This document shows positions 35,431-43,913 of a stretch of DNA of 64,000 nucleotides, piece after piece. The DNA is from Thermaerobacillus caldiproteolyticus (GTDB lineage Bacteria > Bacillota > Bacilli > Bacillales > Anoxybacillaceae). Position 1 is the first letter of the stretch. Every line of letters starts with the position of its first letter. A model generated the notes under the pieces. It did no database searches and was not told the origin of the DNA. It saw only the letters and a list, made by a program, of their open reading frames with translations. Both the position numbers and the translations under genes were made by a program. The stretch spans positions 52,323-116,322 of the forward strand of contig NZ_JACDUT010000010.1 in assembly GCF_013761245.1 (NCBI RefSeq), written 5' to 3'.

Positions 35431-35469
35431 ATAAAAAGAAGCAGAGAAGGTATCTCTGCTTCTTTTTAT
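35431..35469. terminator. operon terminator
   Basis: A perfect 17-bp arm pair beginning ATAAAAAGAAGCAGAGA around a 5-base loop, with A and T tracts on both sides. Confidence 0.9.
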
Positions 35470-35511
35470 AGGAATCTCTATTGGATTGGGGTTTTTCTTT
35501 AATAAGGAAAA

Positions 35512-35685
35512 ATGTATTTTTACAGCTCTCCTTTTGCGGTGGTTCCTCTCATTCAATTCACAAGCGATAAAAAGAAAATGGGGGAATTCGCTAACCCATT
35601 ATGGCTTAAAGTTTTTGCTTGGATTGTAGCTATTGTTATTATCAGCTTAAACGCATATTTATTATTTCAGGCTTTCTTCGGTTAA
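35512..35685 (+). pseudogene. Nramp/MntH C-terminal relic
   Basis: YSSPFAVVPLIQFTSDKKKM and GEFANPLWLKVFAWIVAIVI match the last two helices of Nramp-type Mn2+ transporters. The rest of the gene is gone; the relic starts abruptly after the terminator. Confidence 0.65.
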
Positions 35686-35734
35686 TGAATTGCTTTTTTA
35701 AATTACCCATTATAAAATATCATCATCAAGACCA

Positions 35735-35822
35735 GCTAAATAGGCGGTGGAGTTCGCCATAACCGTCTTTATGACCAATGACTCCTGCTAGAGGTTTCTC
35801 TGGCAGGAGTCTGTTTATTTTT
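35735..35822 (+). ncRNA. fluoride riboswitch (crcB motif) with terminator
   Basis: GGCGGTGGAGTTCGCCATAA with downstream ACCG and the TGACTCCTGC element match the crcB fluoride aptamer, whose pattern is GGNGAUGGNGUUCGCC. The expression platform is a terminator, GACTCCTGC / GCAGGAGTC then TGTTTATTTTT. It lies directly upstream of two crcB genes, as expected for fluoride-induced export. Confidence 0.9.
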
Positions 35823-35851
35823 GACCATATATTGAAAGGATTGTGATAAAA

Positions 35852-36250
35852 ATGAATATTATTGCTGTTGGTATTGGTGGCTTCTTTGGAGCCGTACTTC
35901 GATACTGTATGGGGCAATGGATACCAGTACATAATGGCTTTCCTTTACCAACATTGATCATTAATTTGCTTGGGTGCTTATTTCTTGGTTGGTTTTTCAC
36001 CATAACGTTGCAAAAAATAAAAATTAGCCCTACTTTGCGTCTATGTATAGGAACTGGTTTTACAGGCTCATTTACTACATTTTCAACTTTTTCAGTCGAG
36101 ACAGTTATTTTAATCAAAAATAACCAAATCGAAATGGCAATACTGTATGTTCTGCTTAGTGTTGTTGGAGGTATTGCATTAGCTTTCAGCGGAATTGGAC
36201 TAGCCCGTATAAACAGATCAGATAAAGTAAAGGGGAAGATCGCAAAATGA
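35852..36250 (+). CDS. crcB: fluoride channel subunit CrcB/Fluc 1
   Basis: The 132-residue protein has four helices with Fluc motifs: GIGGFFGAVLRYCMGQW, LIINLLGCLFLGWFF and TGFTGSFTTFSTFSVETV, the last lining the fluoride pore. ATG 35852 is used, with AAAGGA 12 bases upstream; the GTG at 35843 is too near that site. It overlaps the second crcB by ATGA. Paired crcB genes in Bacilli form heterodimeric or paired channels exporting F- passively. It lies under the fluoride riboswitch. Confidence 0.92.
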   Translation: MNIIAVGIGGFFGAVLRYCMGQWIPVHNGFPLPTLIINLLGCLFLGWFFTITLQKIKISPTLRLCIGTGFTGSFTTFSTFSVETVILIKNNQIEMAILYVLLSVVGGIALAFSGIGLARINRSDKVKGKIAK

Positions 36251-36609
36251 TTTTTGTTGTTGGTATTGGTGGAATATTAGGTGCCATTACTCGTTTTTTA
36301 TTAAGCAAATGGATATCTTCAAAAGTGACAACAACTTTTCCAATAGGAACGTGGATTATAAATATTACAGGCTCCTTTATATTAGTGGAGGTATTTGCAT
36401 TACATTTAAATGAAAATATTCCTGCGTGGTTATGGTTGTTTTTTGGGGTTGGTTTTCTGGGCGCTTACACTACGTTTTCGACATTTGGATATGAAACGGT
36501 TCATTTAATTGAAAAAAAGGATTTCGGTAAAGCCATATTGTATGTATTATTGTCAGTTCTCATAAGCGTTGGTTTTGCCTGGATTGGCATTCTATTGTCA
36601 GGGGTGTAG
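36247..36609 (+). CDS. crcB: fluoride channel subunit CrcB/Fluc 2
   Basis: The 120-residue partner of the preceding gene has GIGGILGAITRFLLSKW, WIINITGSFILVEVFAL and VGFLGAYTTFSTFGYETV. Its ATG overlaps the stop of crcB 1, so translation is coupled. A relic of a MATE gene starts four bases after its stop. Confidence 0.92.
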   Translation: MIFVVGIGGILGAITRFLLSKWISSKVTTTFPIGTWIINITGSFILVEVFALHLNENIPAWLWLFFGVGFLGAYTTFSTFGYETVHLIEKKDFGKAILYVLLSVLISVGFAWIGILLSGV

Positions 36610-36612
36610 GTA

Positions 36613-36782
36613 ATGAAAGAGAGAGCTTATATTTCGGCTTTCCTCTCATTGGCTGTGCCAGCGATTATTGAAAACTCTCTCCAAAGCTTAGTTGGATTTG
36701 TTGCTGTCTCCTTCATTTCTAAAATCGACTTGGAAGAGGTCGCAGCGGTCGGAGTGGCTAATGCCATTCATCCGATGTCATT
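36613..36782 (+). pseudogene. MATE-family efflux N-terminal relic
   Basis: MKERAYISAFLSLAVPAIIE and LVGFVAVSFISKID ... [12 protein letters not shown] are the first two helices of a MATE (NorM-type) transporter. At about 36780 the sequence switches to arsenate reductase in another frame, so a deletion fused two genes. Confidence 0.7.
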
Positions 36783-37001
36783 GATCCTGAAATTTTAAAC
36801 AAAGCTGATTTGGTAGTAACATTATGTGGTCATGCGGCAGACCATCGCCCGGTGCCACCACCACATGTGAAACGTGTACACTGGGGATTCGATGCCCCTG
36901 CAAAGGCAGAGGGAACGGAAGAAGAAAAATAGGCTGTATTCCAGCGTGTTCGTGATGAGATTGGTGAAAGAATTAAGCGTTTTGCGGAAACTGGGGAATG
37001 A
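36783..37001 (+). pseudogene. arsenate reductase (ArsC, thioredoxin type) 3' relic
   Basis: [38 protein letters not shown] and RVRDEIGERIKRFAETGE match the C-terminal two thirds of thioredoxin-coupled ArsC, with Cys in TLCGHA. An in-frame TAG replaces the Trp codon after EEEK. The N-terminal CxxxxxR catalytic loop is lost. Confidence 0.8.
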
Positions 37002-37072
37002 ACGATTAATAAACCTTTGTATTATTCAAAGCCGAGAGCCGGGATAACTCAGAAGATGAAATGTCCTACTTA

Positions 37073-37104
37073 AAAACTGCCGAAAAAATAGGCAGTTTTT
37101 TTGT
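37073..37104 (+). terminator. terminator after arsC relic
   Basis: AAAACTGCC / GGCAGTTTT with TTTTG. Confidence 0.85.
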
Positions 37105-37110
37105 GTTTTT

Positions 37111-37127
37111 ATTTGCAAAATACAAAT
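37111..37127. promoter_or_regulatory. operator of Cys-rich MarR, site 1
   Basis: ATTTGCAAAATACAAAT, a 7-3-7 dyad with one mismatch, lies between the arsC relic terminator and the MarR gene and matches site 2 at 37646. Confidence 0.65.
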
Positions 37128-37160
37128 AATATACTATAATGCTATTAAGAGGTGAAAAAA

Positions 37161-37607
37161 ATGGAAAATGTTCGCGAACTGTTCCAAGTCATGACTAAAC
37201 GATTTGGTCTTTTAAACAAAAATTGTTGCTCCATCGGTGGAACCGAGATTTCTCTTGTTCAAAGCCACATTCTATACGAAATCGATCGCTTAAAAGAACC
37301 GTCCATGCAGCAAGTGGCTGATTCCCTTGCTATGGATATTACGACATTTAGCCGGCAAATTCAAACGCTTGTTAAGATGAATTTAGTCAAGAAAACACCA
37401 TATCCTGAAGACCGACGTATATATATTTTATCATTGACGCCGGAAGGAAAGTACGTGGCTTCGAAAATTGACGCAGAGATGAACCAATATTTAAATGAAG
37501 TGTTTTCTCATATGAGTGAATTTGAAAAAGAATCAGTTCTACGTTCCATAAAGTTATTAAACGACTGTATGGCAAAATCGAGCGTTTGTTGTAAACCGTT
37601 ATTTTGA
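37161..37607 (+). CDS. MarR-family regulator with Cys pairs, candidate arsenical sensor
   Basis: The 148-residue protein has a MarR winged helix (PSMQQVADSLAMDITTFSRQ, PYPEDRRIYILSLTPEGKYV). Unusually, it has vicinal Cys22-Cys23 near the N-terminus and Cys136, Cys143 and Cys144 at the C-terminus. Vicinal thiols bind trivalent arsenic, and matching dyads lie before this gene and before the downstream arsP-like gene. It is therefore a candidate As(III) or organoarsenical-responsive repressor, which is an inference. ATG 37161 follows AGAGGTG. Confidence 0.8.
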   Translation: MENVRELFQVMTKRFGLLNKNCCSIGGTEISLVQSHILYEIDRLKEPSMQQVADSLAMDITTFSRQIQTLVKMNLVKKTPYPEDRRIYILSLTPEGKYVASKIDAEMNQYLNEVFSHMSEFEKESVLRSIKLLNDCMAKSSVCCKPLF

Positions 37608-37645
37608 GGCAAGTTTATTATAGCTTGCCTTTTAGTAAAATTAAT

Positions 37646-37662
37646 ATTTGCATTCTGCAAAT
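37646..37662. promoter_or_regulatory. operator of Cys-rich MarR, site 2
   Basis: ATTTGCA-TTC-TGCAAAT is a perfect 7-bp-arm dyad 25 bases before the arsP-like start. Confidence 0.75.
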
Positions 37663-37687
37663 AAATTTAATATAAGGAGAGATAATA

Positions 37688-38554
37688 ATGGACTTAGAAG
37701 TTCTTCAAGACTTTCTCTATATTGCCCTAGAATTGACTCTTTTATTTTTGGCTATTTCGTTCGTCATTAATTTTTTAGAAGGATATATTTCTTATGATAA
37801 AATGCAAAGTTTGTTAACAAAGAATCATCCGTTATTGGGGGCATTGGCTGCTGTCGCTTTTGCCTTTGTTACACCATTTTGCTCCTGTTCTACGATCCCG
37901 GTTGTTATATCGCTTCTAAATCAGAAAGTCCGTTTCGGTATTGTGATGATTTTTCTATTTGCTTCACCTGTGCTTGATCCCACCATATTGACATTAATGA
38001 CCGCGACACTCGGAGTAAAAGTAGCCATTTCTTATACCATTATCACAACCATTTTATCCATACTGATTGGTTTTACGCTTGAAAAACTTGGATTTGAAAA
38101 TCAAATGAAGCAAATAATGGTGAAAGGAGAAGCAGAGATCGGAAAAAAACGAAACATGAAAGAAGCTTTACAGGCGACCTTTCACTTAATGAAAACGGTT
38201 TATCCATATTTGCTTTTGGGTGCAGGCATTGGAGCCATTATTCATAGTGCTGTACCGACAGAATGGATTTCAACCTATATGGGGGGTGATAAGTGGTGGC
38301 TTGTTCCACTGGCAGCAATCATCGGCATTCCTTTGTATATTCGTCTTTCCACAATGATTCCAATTTCACAAATGTTGATTGCAAAAGGCATGGCATTGGG
38401 ACCAGTCATGGCGCTGATGATTAGCTCAGCAGGTGCAAGCTTACCGGAGATAACATTATTACACAGTATCTTTAGAAAGAAGCTAGTCTTTGCGTTTGTA
38501 GGCTCTGTCATGACGATGGCGACGTTATCAGGATTTTTATTCTATATCATTTAA
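37688..38554 (+). CDS. arsP: permease, ArsP/DUF318 family
   Basis: The 288-residue protein has about eight helices and the family motif TPFCSCSTIPVVISLL, with FLFASPVLDPTILTLM, then a second half with MKTVYPYLLLGAGIGAIIHS, IGIPLYIRLSTMIPISQMLI and MALMISSAGASLPEIT. ArsP exports trivalent organoarsenicals such as methylarsenite. AAGGAGAGATAATA precedes the ATG. It is followed by a Cys-rich small protein and an ArsN1-like acetyltransferase, all under the Cys-rich MarR. Confidence 0.85.
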   Translation: MDLEVLQDFLYIALELTLLFLAISFVINFLEGYISYDKMQSLLTKNHPLLGALAAVAFAFVTPFCSCSTIPVVISLLNQKVRFGIVMIFLFASPVLDPTILTLMTATLGVKVAISYTIITTILSILIGFTLEKLGFENQMKQIMVKGEAEIGKKRNMKEALQATFHLMKTVYPYLLLGAGIGAIIHSAVPTEWISTYMGGDKWWLVPLAAIIGIPLYIRLSTMIPISQMLIAKGMALGPVMALMISSAGASLPEITLLHSIFRKKLVFAFVGSVMTMATLSGFLFYII

Positions 38555-38567
38555 GGAGGAACTTCAA

Positions 38568-38723
38568 ATGAACATGTTGAAAATTCTATTTGGCCATTCC
38601 AAAGAAAAGCAAGGTTGCTGCGACATTCAAATTGTGGAAGTAAAAGAAAGCCAAGATGTTACAGACAAGGCCACGATGGAAAGTGAATGCTGCTCATCTA
38701 CATCTAATCGTGAGTGTTGCTAA
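38568..38723 (+). CDS. Cys-rich small protein downstream of arsP
   Basis: The 51-residue protein begins MNMLKILFGHSKEKQGCCDI and ends with ECCSS and ECC. Three vicinal Cys pairs in so short a protein suggest binding of thiophilic metal or trivalent arsenic. AAGGAGGAACTTCAA precedes the ATG, 13 bases after the arsP stop. Similar Cys-tailed small proteins accompany DUF318 permeases. It may deliver substrate to the permease, which is inferred from context. Confidence 0.78.
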   Translation: MNMLKILFGHSKEKQGCCDIQIVEVKESQDVTDKATMESECCSSTSNRECC

Positions 38724-38732
38724 TTTTACTGG

Positions 38733-38766
38733 AAAGGCATTAGGGCGATTCCTATTGCCTTTTCTA
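38733..38766 (+). terminator. weak terminator or mRNA hairpin
   Basis: AAAGGCATTAGG / CCTATTGCCTTT with one mismatch, then TCT. It could limit expression of the acetyltransferase. Confidence 0.65.
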
Positions 38767-38792
38767 TATGAAAATAAGGAGGGATTTTTAAT

Positions 38793-39284
38793 ATGAATAT
38801 TCGTAGCTTTCGCAAAGAGGATTGGCTGCAAGTCAAGGAAATTTACGAGCAAGGAATTGCGACAGGACAAGCAACGTTTGAAATGACAGTACCATCGTTC
38901 GAAAAATGGGTATCGACTATTGCTGCAAATTTATGTTTAGTCGCCGAAGACGAAGAAAGTATTCAAGGCTGGTGTAAGATAAGTAAAGTATCGGATCGCT
39001 GCGTGTATGAAGGAGTGGGAGAGGTGAGCGTGTATATTCGAGATGTGAGTCGAGGAAAGGGAGTTGGAAAACGACTTCTACAAGCCATGATCAAAGAATC
39101 AGAGGCAAAAGGATTTTGGACATTAACTGCGGGGATTTTCCCTGAAAACATACCAAGTTTACGTTTACACCAAAGTGTTGGATTCCGTGAAGTCGGTATA
39201 CGACAACGTATAGGAAAGTTAAATGGTGTATGGTGTGATGTTGTATTGCTTGAACGTCGCAGTCAAATTGTTGGGATAGATTGA
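38793..39284 (+). CDS. GNAT acetyltransferase, phosphinothricin/ArsN1 type
   Basis: The 163-residue protein has the PAT-type GNAT pattern: IRSFRKEDWLQVKEIYEQGI, TGQATFEM, EVSVYIRDVSRGKGVGKRLL (acetyl-CoA loop RGKGVG), and LTAGIFPENIPSLRLHQSVG, FREVGIRQRIGKLNGVWCDV. Phosphinothricin acetyltransferase homologues of the ArsN1 group inactivate the arsenical antibiotic arsinothricin. Placement behind arsP and a thiol-rich regulator supports that reading; a role in methionine sulfoximine or phosphinothricin acetylation is the alternative. AAGGAGGGATTTTTAAT precedes the ATG. Confidence 0.82.
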   Translation: MNIRSFRKEDWLQVKEIYEQGIATGQATFEMTVPSFEKWVSTIAANLCLVAEDEESIQGWCKISKVSDRCVYEGVGEVSVYIRDVSRGKGVGKRLLQAMIKESEAKGFWTLTAGIFPENIPSLRLHQSVGFREVGIRQRIGKLNGVWCDVVLLERRSQIVGID

Positions 39285-39453
39285 CCATCCTTTTAAGTTT
39301 TAGGTTGGTTTAGATATAAAAGTGACATAATTATTGTTAGTCTTCTTGGATGCGATAGCAAGCCAAAATAATTCTGTCACTAAAATAAAATCGTCATAGA
39401 AAGTTGTAGAAGAATTTATAAAGGAGAGATGAAGATGAAAGAAAAAGCAAAAG

Positions 39454-39759
39454 GTGGTTCAAGATGACTATAAAGAGTTAGATATGCTTGAATATGGAAT
39501 TGATGATGATGCCCTTAATATGTTTCTTCCCTTCTATATAATAGATATAGTAAAATGTGAAGAAATGGATATAGTGACAGTGCTAATAGGAGCAGATAAC
39601 CCACAGGATTTATTGACTGACGATGTTAGAGAGTTTGCAAAAAATAAAGCAGAATTTAAATTAAATGCTGCTAGTAATCTAATAAATGAATCGGATGTGA
39701 TAGTGAATGGACAGAATGAACTTCCATTTAAGTTATTCACCTTCCAAAAAAACAAATAA
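39454..39759 (+). CDS. hypothetical protein, possibly 5'-frameshifted
   Basis: The 101-residue acidic protein reads VQDDYKELDMLEYGIDDDAL, MFLPFYIIDIVKCEEMDIVT and LLTDDVREFAKNKAEFKLNA. No family is recognised. The best ribosome binding site (AAGGAGAG at 39421) serves ATG 39429/39435, whose frame stops after ten codons; one lost base near 39450 would join the two. Its 3' end overlaps the next gene by about 50 bases. Confidence 0.5.
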   Translation: MVQDDYKELDMLEYGIDDDALNMFLPFYIIDIVKCEEMDIVTVLIGADNPQDLLTDDVREFAKNKAEFKLNAASNLINESDVIVNGQNELPFKLFTFQKNK

Positions 39760-40414
39760 GAAGGAGTCATATCAACTATTAGTAAAGGAACGGAAACTTT
39801 GTTCTGCATGTAATGGTGTTGCTAATCCTTCCAAAATAATGAATGGGGTTTTTGACAACGAAGATCAATGTATTGGGCCTTGGTCAAAGTTAAAAGGAGA
39901 CCTAAATGCAAAAGTAATGGTAATAGGTCAAGACTGGGGTAATGAGGAATATTATATCCACCAACAAGGAAAACCTAATCCAGATAATTTCACAAATAAA
40001 CGGTTAAAGGACTTATTAGAGATCGCAGGGTTCGATTTTGATACTACTCCTATGTTTTTTACGAATGCGATACTATGCATGAAAAAAACAAAGGGATTAG
40101 GTGGTTCTGTAAAAACATCTTGGTTTCGCAACTGTTTTGATTTTTTAGTGAAGCAAATAAAAATTGTAAACCCAGATGTTTTAATCACACTAGGTTCTAA
40201 ACCATTTGAAGCACTAAAGCCATTATATACTAATGGTTGTCCTTCCTTTAAAGATGCGGTTAACCAACGGGAACCAATATTTTTAGATATGAATGGGTCA
40301 ATTATAAAGCATTTTCCTGTTTATCATTGCGGGAAAAATGGGTTTCGTAATAGGAGTAAACAAGACCAAATAAATGATTGGAAAAGAATCAGAGATTATC
40401 TTATACATTGTTAA
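39707..40414 (+). CDS. uracil-DNA glycosylase-family protein
   Basis: The 235-residue protein has a UDG-superfamily core: KLKGDLNAKVMVIGQDWGNE (substrate-loop motif GQDWG), PMFFTNAILCMKKTKG, IKIVNPDVLITLGSKPFEAL and PVYHCGKNGFRNRSKQDQIN at the position of the His-containing loop. An N-terminal CSAC is present, but not the full four-Cys iron-sulfur set. It may excise damaged bases, although some relatives have no known activity. The start within the upstream gene is uncertain; AAGAAGGAGTC at 39759 has no start codon at a good distance. Confidence 0.68.
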   Translation: MDRMNFHLSYSPSKKTNKKESYQLLVKERKLCSACNGVANPSKIMNGVFDNEDQCIGPWSKLKGDLNAKVMVIGQDWGNEEYYIHQQGKPNPDNFTNKRLKDLLEIAGFDFDTTPMFFTNAILCMKKTKGLGGSVKTSWFRNCFDFLVKQIKIVNPDVLITLGSKPFEALKPLYTNGCPSFKDAVNQREPIFLDMNGSIIKHFPVYHCGKNGFRNRSKQDQINDWKRIRDYLIHC

Positions 40415-40537
40415 AACGAAAACAACATCCTTTTTCATTTTTACTACACATTGAGAATGTATCAATATTAAATAACAAAAAACAATATAGAACTAAATAT
40501 AGAACTAAAATGAATTTTTAAGAATGAAGGGAAGCAA

Positions 40538-41086
40538 ATGCAAAAAATAATTCTGTTAATAATGGTCTTAATATTTTGCTTAGTGGGATGTAATAAAAAC
40601 GAAGTAAAGTCCGAAATCTATAAAGGAAAAAATTTGTCAATTGCAGTCGTAGGTAAAACACCAGAAGTTAGAGAAAAGAATATAGATTTTAAATCTCTTT
40701 CGTTAGAGGAAATTTCCAAAAGTGTAAAGGAAATTTCAAATGAGTTTGATGCGGTTTTTATTATGAAAGAGCATCTCTCAGAAGCGGATGATGATAAGTA
40801 TGTTTCAACCTATAAAAACTTAACAATTCCAACATTTTTTTTCGAAACTACTAAAGCACATTTACCGTTTGTAAATGAAGGTGTAACATACAAAACTGCA
40901 CCTGAAGTTGGTGAAAATTCCTATGCAGTTGGCTACCTTTATAGCGGTACTAAACAAGAGTATAAGGATGACGTTTGGAAATTTTATTTATATAACGATG
41001 TTAAAAATGAAGTAAATATTAAGGATGTTTACACAAACATTTTTAAAATCATTGAGAGCGTATCTCAATCTTCTAACCTGAAATAA
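40538..41086 (+). CDS. lipoprotein of unknown function
   Basis: The 182-residue protein has a signal peptide with lipobox LVGC (Cys18) and a mature domain with NLSIAVVGKTPEVREKNIDF and EISNEFDAVFIMKEHLSEAD. The alpha/beta-looking fold (GKNLSIAVVG...) recalls small surface lipoproteins of Bacillaceae. GAAGGGAAGCAA precedes the ATG. It is monocistronic, with its own terminator. Confidence 0.82.
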   Translation: MQKIILLIMVLIFCLVGCNKNEVKSEIYKGKNLSIAVVGKTPEVREKNIDFKSLSLEEISKSVKEISNEFDAVFIMKEHLSEADDDKYVSTYKNLTIPTFFFETTKAHLPFVNEGVTYKTAPEVGENSYAVGYLYSGTKQEYKDDVWKFYLYNDVKNEVNIKDVYTNIFKIIESVSQSSNLK

Positions 41087-41132
41087 AAAAGGCTCAGTTC
41101 TATAAAAAAAGAACCAAGCCTTTTTTTATTTC
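41087..41132 (+). terminator. terminator after lipoprotein gene
   Basis: AAAAAAGGCT..GTTCT and AGAAC..AGCCTTTTTTT pair with small mismatches. Confidence 0.8.
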
Positions 41133-41402
41133 AGTATAAAATCAACATTAAAATTTAACATAGCCATTGAAAAATAAAGGAACAAAGGTTCACCTTCAGC
41201 GGGTCAAGGTTCCCTTTGGTCTATGGTGTGAAATAGCCGTAAAGTAGTTCTTACCAGATAATTTTCCAGAATCAAAGGATAAGCATAAACTCGGGAAGAT
41301 TTTAAAATTCTCTAGAATTAATATGCAAACTAACATTATTTTGGGCGCATCATTTTTTATTGTTATAACAGGTCTCATTTAAAATTCCATTAAAATATAT
41401 TG
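41133..41402. other. non-coding interval
   Basis: Contains AGGAACAAAGGTTC and CAAGGTTCCCTTTGG, a possible hairpin, but no supported gene. Confidence 0.4.
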
Positions 41403-41600
41403 TTAAGGTGAACTCCAAATTAAACCAATAATAAATACCCATAAAACATATACTGTGACTGTAACTACATTCAGAGATATTGCCAGTTTAATCAGCCATC
41501 CCGATTCCTTTGTCTTTTTACCTATTAAACCAAGAATTGCCCCTATAATCCATATAAAGATTAGAAGGTACCCATTTGGATTTCTAGAAAACATAATCAT
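41403..41600 (-). CDS. possible two-helix membrane protein
   Basis: The 65-residue frame shows NPNGYLLIFIWIIGAILGLI, a charged KKTKESG loop and a second helix ISLNVVTVTVYVLWVFIIGL. The composition is that of a real membrane protein, but no ribosome binding site is seen before the ATG, so it may be the C-terminal part of a decayed gene. Confidence 0.4.
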   Translation of the reverse strand: MIMFSRNPNGYLLIFIWIIGAILGLIGKKTKESGWLIKLAISLNVVTVTVYVLWVFIIGLIWSSP

Positions 41601-41797
41601 AAAAATACTTAATATCTATAATCCCATTGACAGATACTTATACAAAATAACATCTCCTTTTGCAATGCCATCCATTATATAAGGTAAAAGACAGGTTCAT
41701 GTACCGTCTTCTGTCGCTTCTAATAACTTTATTGACAACGCGTTGCCAGCAATGAGAGTAGAAGCTAAGAAATTCCCCGATTTTTTTATTCTCTTTA

Positions 41798-41960
41798 AAA
41801 AGAAGCTTCTTGCATACAAGCTTCTTTCGGTGTTTCATCCGACTTTATTCCTCCACCCGGGTTCCACACGATGTCACCTCTTTGAAAGATTTGTTTGAGA
41901 TCAGTACTTGCGAAATCACTTTTCTGTTCCTTTCTTTGATTAATAAGGGTTGAGCATTCC
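41798..41960 (-). pseudogene. Nudix hydrolase relic
   Basis: The minus strand reads QRGDIVWNPGGGIKSDETPK, EACMQEASF and stops. GGGIKxxETPKEAxxQEA is the first half of a Nudix box, then a stop replaces the EE residues needed for catalysis. No start is visible. Confidence 0.45.
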
Positions 41961-42367
41961 GATTCAAGTAAAGAGCTACATAGTTAAACATGACTACAAT
42001 TCAATATCTCATATTAAAATAAATACCAAATTTTCCAATTTTTTCTTGATATATTTTACCAGAATATATAGATTATTGTATAGATATAGAAATGGAATTT
42101 ATTTGTAAGATATTGCTTTATGTATCACATAGTGTAAGTTACTTTAATTGTTAAATAAAGAAGTTTTTGTATGATTCATACACGAATAGCATTTGTGAAA
42201 AATCATTCAGGTAACATTAGGGAATTTTAAATCGTTGTTCATTATATAAATCACGATGATTGGATGAATCGGAGAGATCAAAATGAAAACAACAGATTTT
42301 TGTTCGAATATGGTAGGTCATGAGTATTTTTATCTATCTTATTAAAGAAAATGAAAGGAGACAGTTA
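41961..42367. other. non-coding interval
   Basis: A/T-rich, no gene seen apart from the start region of the DUF2339 relic. Confidence 0.4.
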
Positions 42368-43178
42368 ATGGACCAAAGACGTATAGAACAACTAGAACAA
42401 CGGATTGCTTTTCTAGAAAAAGAAATGAATGTATTAAAGACGCAAGTTGAAAGGGTATTGCAAGGGGGACAAGAGGCGCAAAAAGTACCTCAAGCGCAAG
42501 AGCGAAAAGAAATCATAGCTCCTGTGAAGAAAGGAAGAGCGATTCAGTTTAAAACAAGAGAAGGACAAAAAGAAGTAGTCTCTCCGCCAGTGCAGCAGAA
42601 AGAGTCCGGTCCGATAGATTGGGAGTATGTCATCGGAAGAGTGTGGCTTCCTAGAATATTTATCTTCGTTCTCTTGCTCGGATTGGTATGGGGATTTACG
42701 CTTGCTGCTGCAATGGGAATATTAACGGAACCAATCAGAATTTTGATGGGGTTTGCCGGTTCCGGTTTACTTGTGTGGTTAGGAGAAAAACAAATCAAAA
42801 AACAAAGGGAAAGTTTAGGGAAAGCTTTATTATCAGGCGCGCTTTCTCTTTTGATTCTTACAACATTTGCGATGCATGTACTATATGACATGGTGCCGGG
42901 AGTGGTGGCATTTATTTTATGTTGGATGGATTGTCGTAGGTCTACAATTGGCGAAACGCCATAAATCCGAAGTGATTGCGATATCTGCAGAGAAATATAG
43001 AGAACGGTATTATTTGTATAGAGTATACGAAAAAGACGGGAATTTTACACTCATTGAAGTGAATAACCCACTGAGATTTGATGAAAAAGCTATTGATGTA
43101 CAATACGAAATAAATCCTTTCCGCTCTGAGAAATCGGAAAAGTGGTCTATTATTGAATATATGGAATCAACTAACTGA
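42368..43178 (+). pseudogene. DUF2339 membrane protein, truncated and frameshifted
   Basis: From ATG 42368 (AAAGGAGACAGTTA) the protein has a coiled coil (RRIEQLEQRIAFLEKEMNVL), a Gln/Lys linker and the DUF2339 entry WEYVIGRVWLPRIFIFVLLL, followed by helices to about 42910. There a frameshift leads from AFILCWMD to YVGWIVVGLQLAKRHKSEVI. The rest of the many-helix domain is missing, and the frame continues into AEKYRERYYLYRVYEKDGNF, which looks like a different gene's tail. Confidence 0.7.
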
Positions 43179-43913
43179 TTTTATATTAAAGACATCATGG
43201 TAATTGGTAGTAACTTCCCTTGGAAGTAACAATTTTAAAAAGAACATTTAATCATCTTTATTACACCGTTCTGATACTTGAACGGTGTTTCTTTTCTTTA
43301 ATAAGACTTCAACTCTAAATATTGATATATATTCTATTCCTTTTATAATTTTCTAGAGAAACGACTTCATTTTTTATTTGTTGTCGTGGATTCAAGTTCA
43401 ACTTTTTTATAAAGCCTAGATGTCGAAATTTGTTTATAAAATATAGCAGAAAAACCATTTTTTGTGTTATTTACTTAAATTATTTACTTTCATTTAAACC
43501 ACTCTTATCATTGGAGGAGAAGGAATTTAGCAGTTTTTGTCGAAGTTAAACTCTAATGAATGTTTTTAAAGTAATTTTTTATGCTAAAAAAGGAGCTAAG
43601 GTTAGAGCAACACATGATTTGAAGGGGACATGTCTATATTCGAAAACTTGGAGAAGTTAGATAAATTATCTAAGCAGATGTAGAAAGGAATCTTTGTTAA
43701 GAACCTCAACCATGCTGCGAATAAAAGAAAAAAGGTAGGACAACAATATTCCATTAATCAAATAGATTCTAACTTCATAAATTCATGACACAAATGAAAC
43801 CCTCTGAAGAAATTCTCGAATCAAGTTTAAGACACGAATTAGCAAACGAACTATTGTTCCTAAATTTGCTACGGATTTGGGAGATTGTTTAAAAAGTAAG
43901 GTGGTATTGTAAT
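43179..43913. other. non-coding interval with terminator and fragments
   Basis: After the terminator at 43263, only short fragments are seen, such as MSIFENLEKLDKLSKQM and a stop at 43631-43682. No intact gene. Confidence 0.45.
43263..43297 (+). terminator. intrinsic terminator
   Basis: ACACCGTTC / GAACGGTGT followed by TTCTTTTCTTT. Confidence 0.85.
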
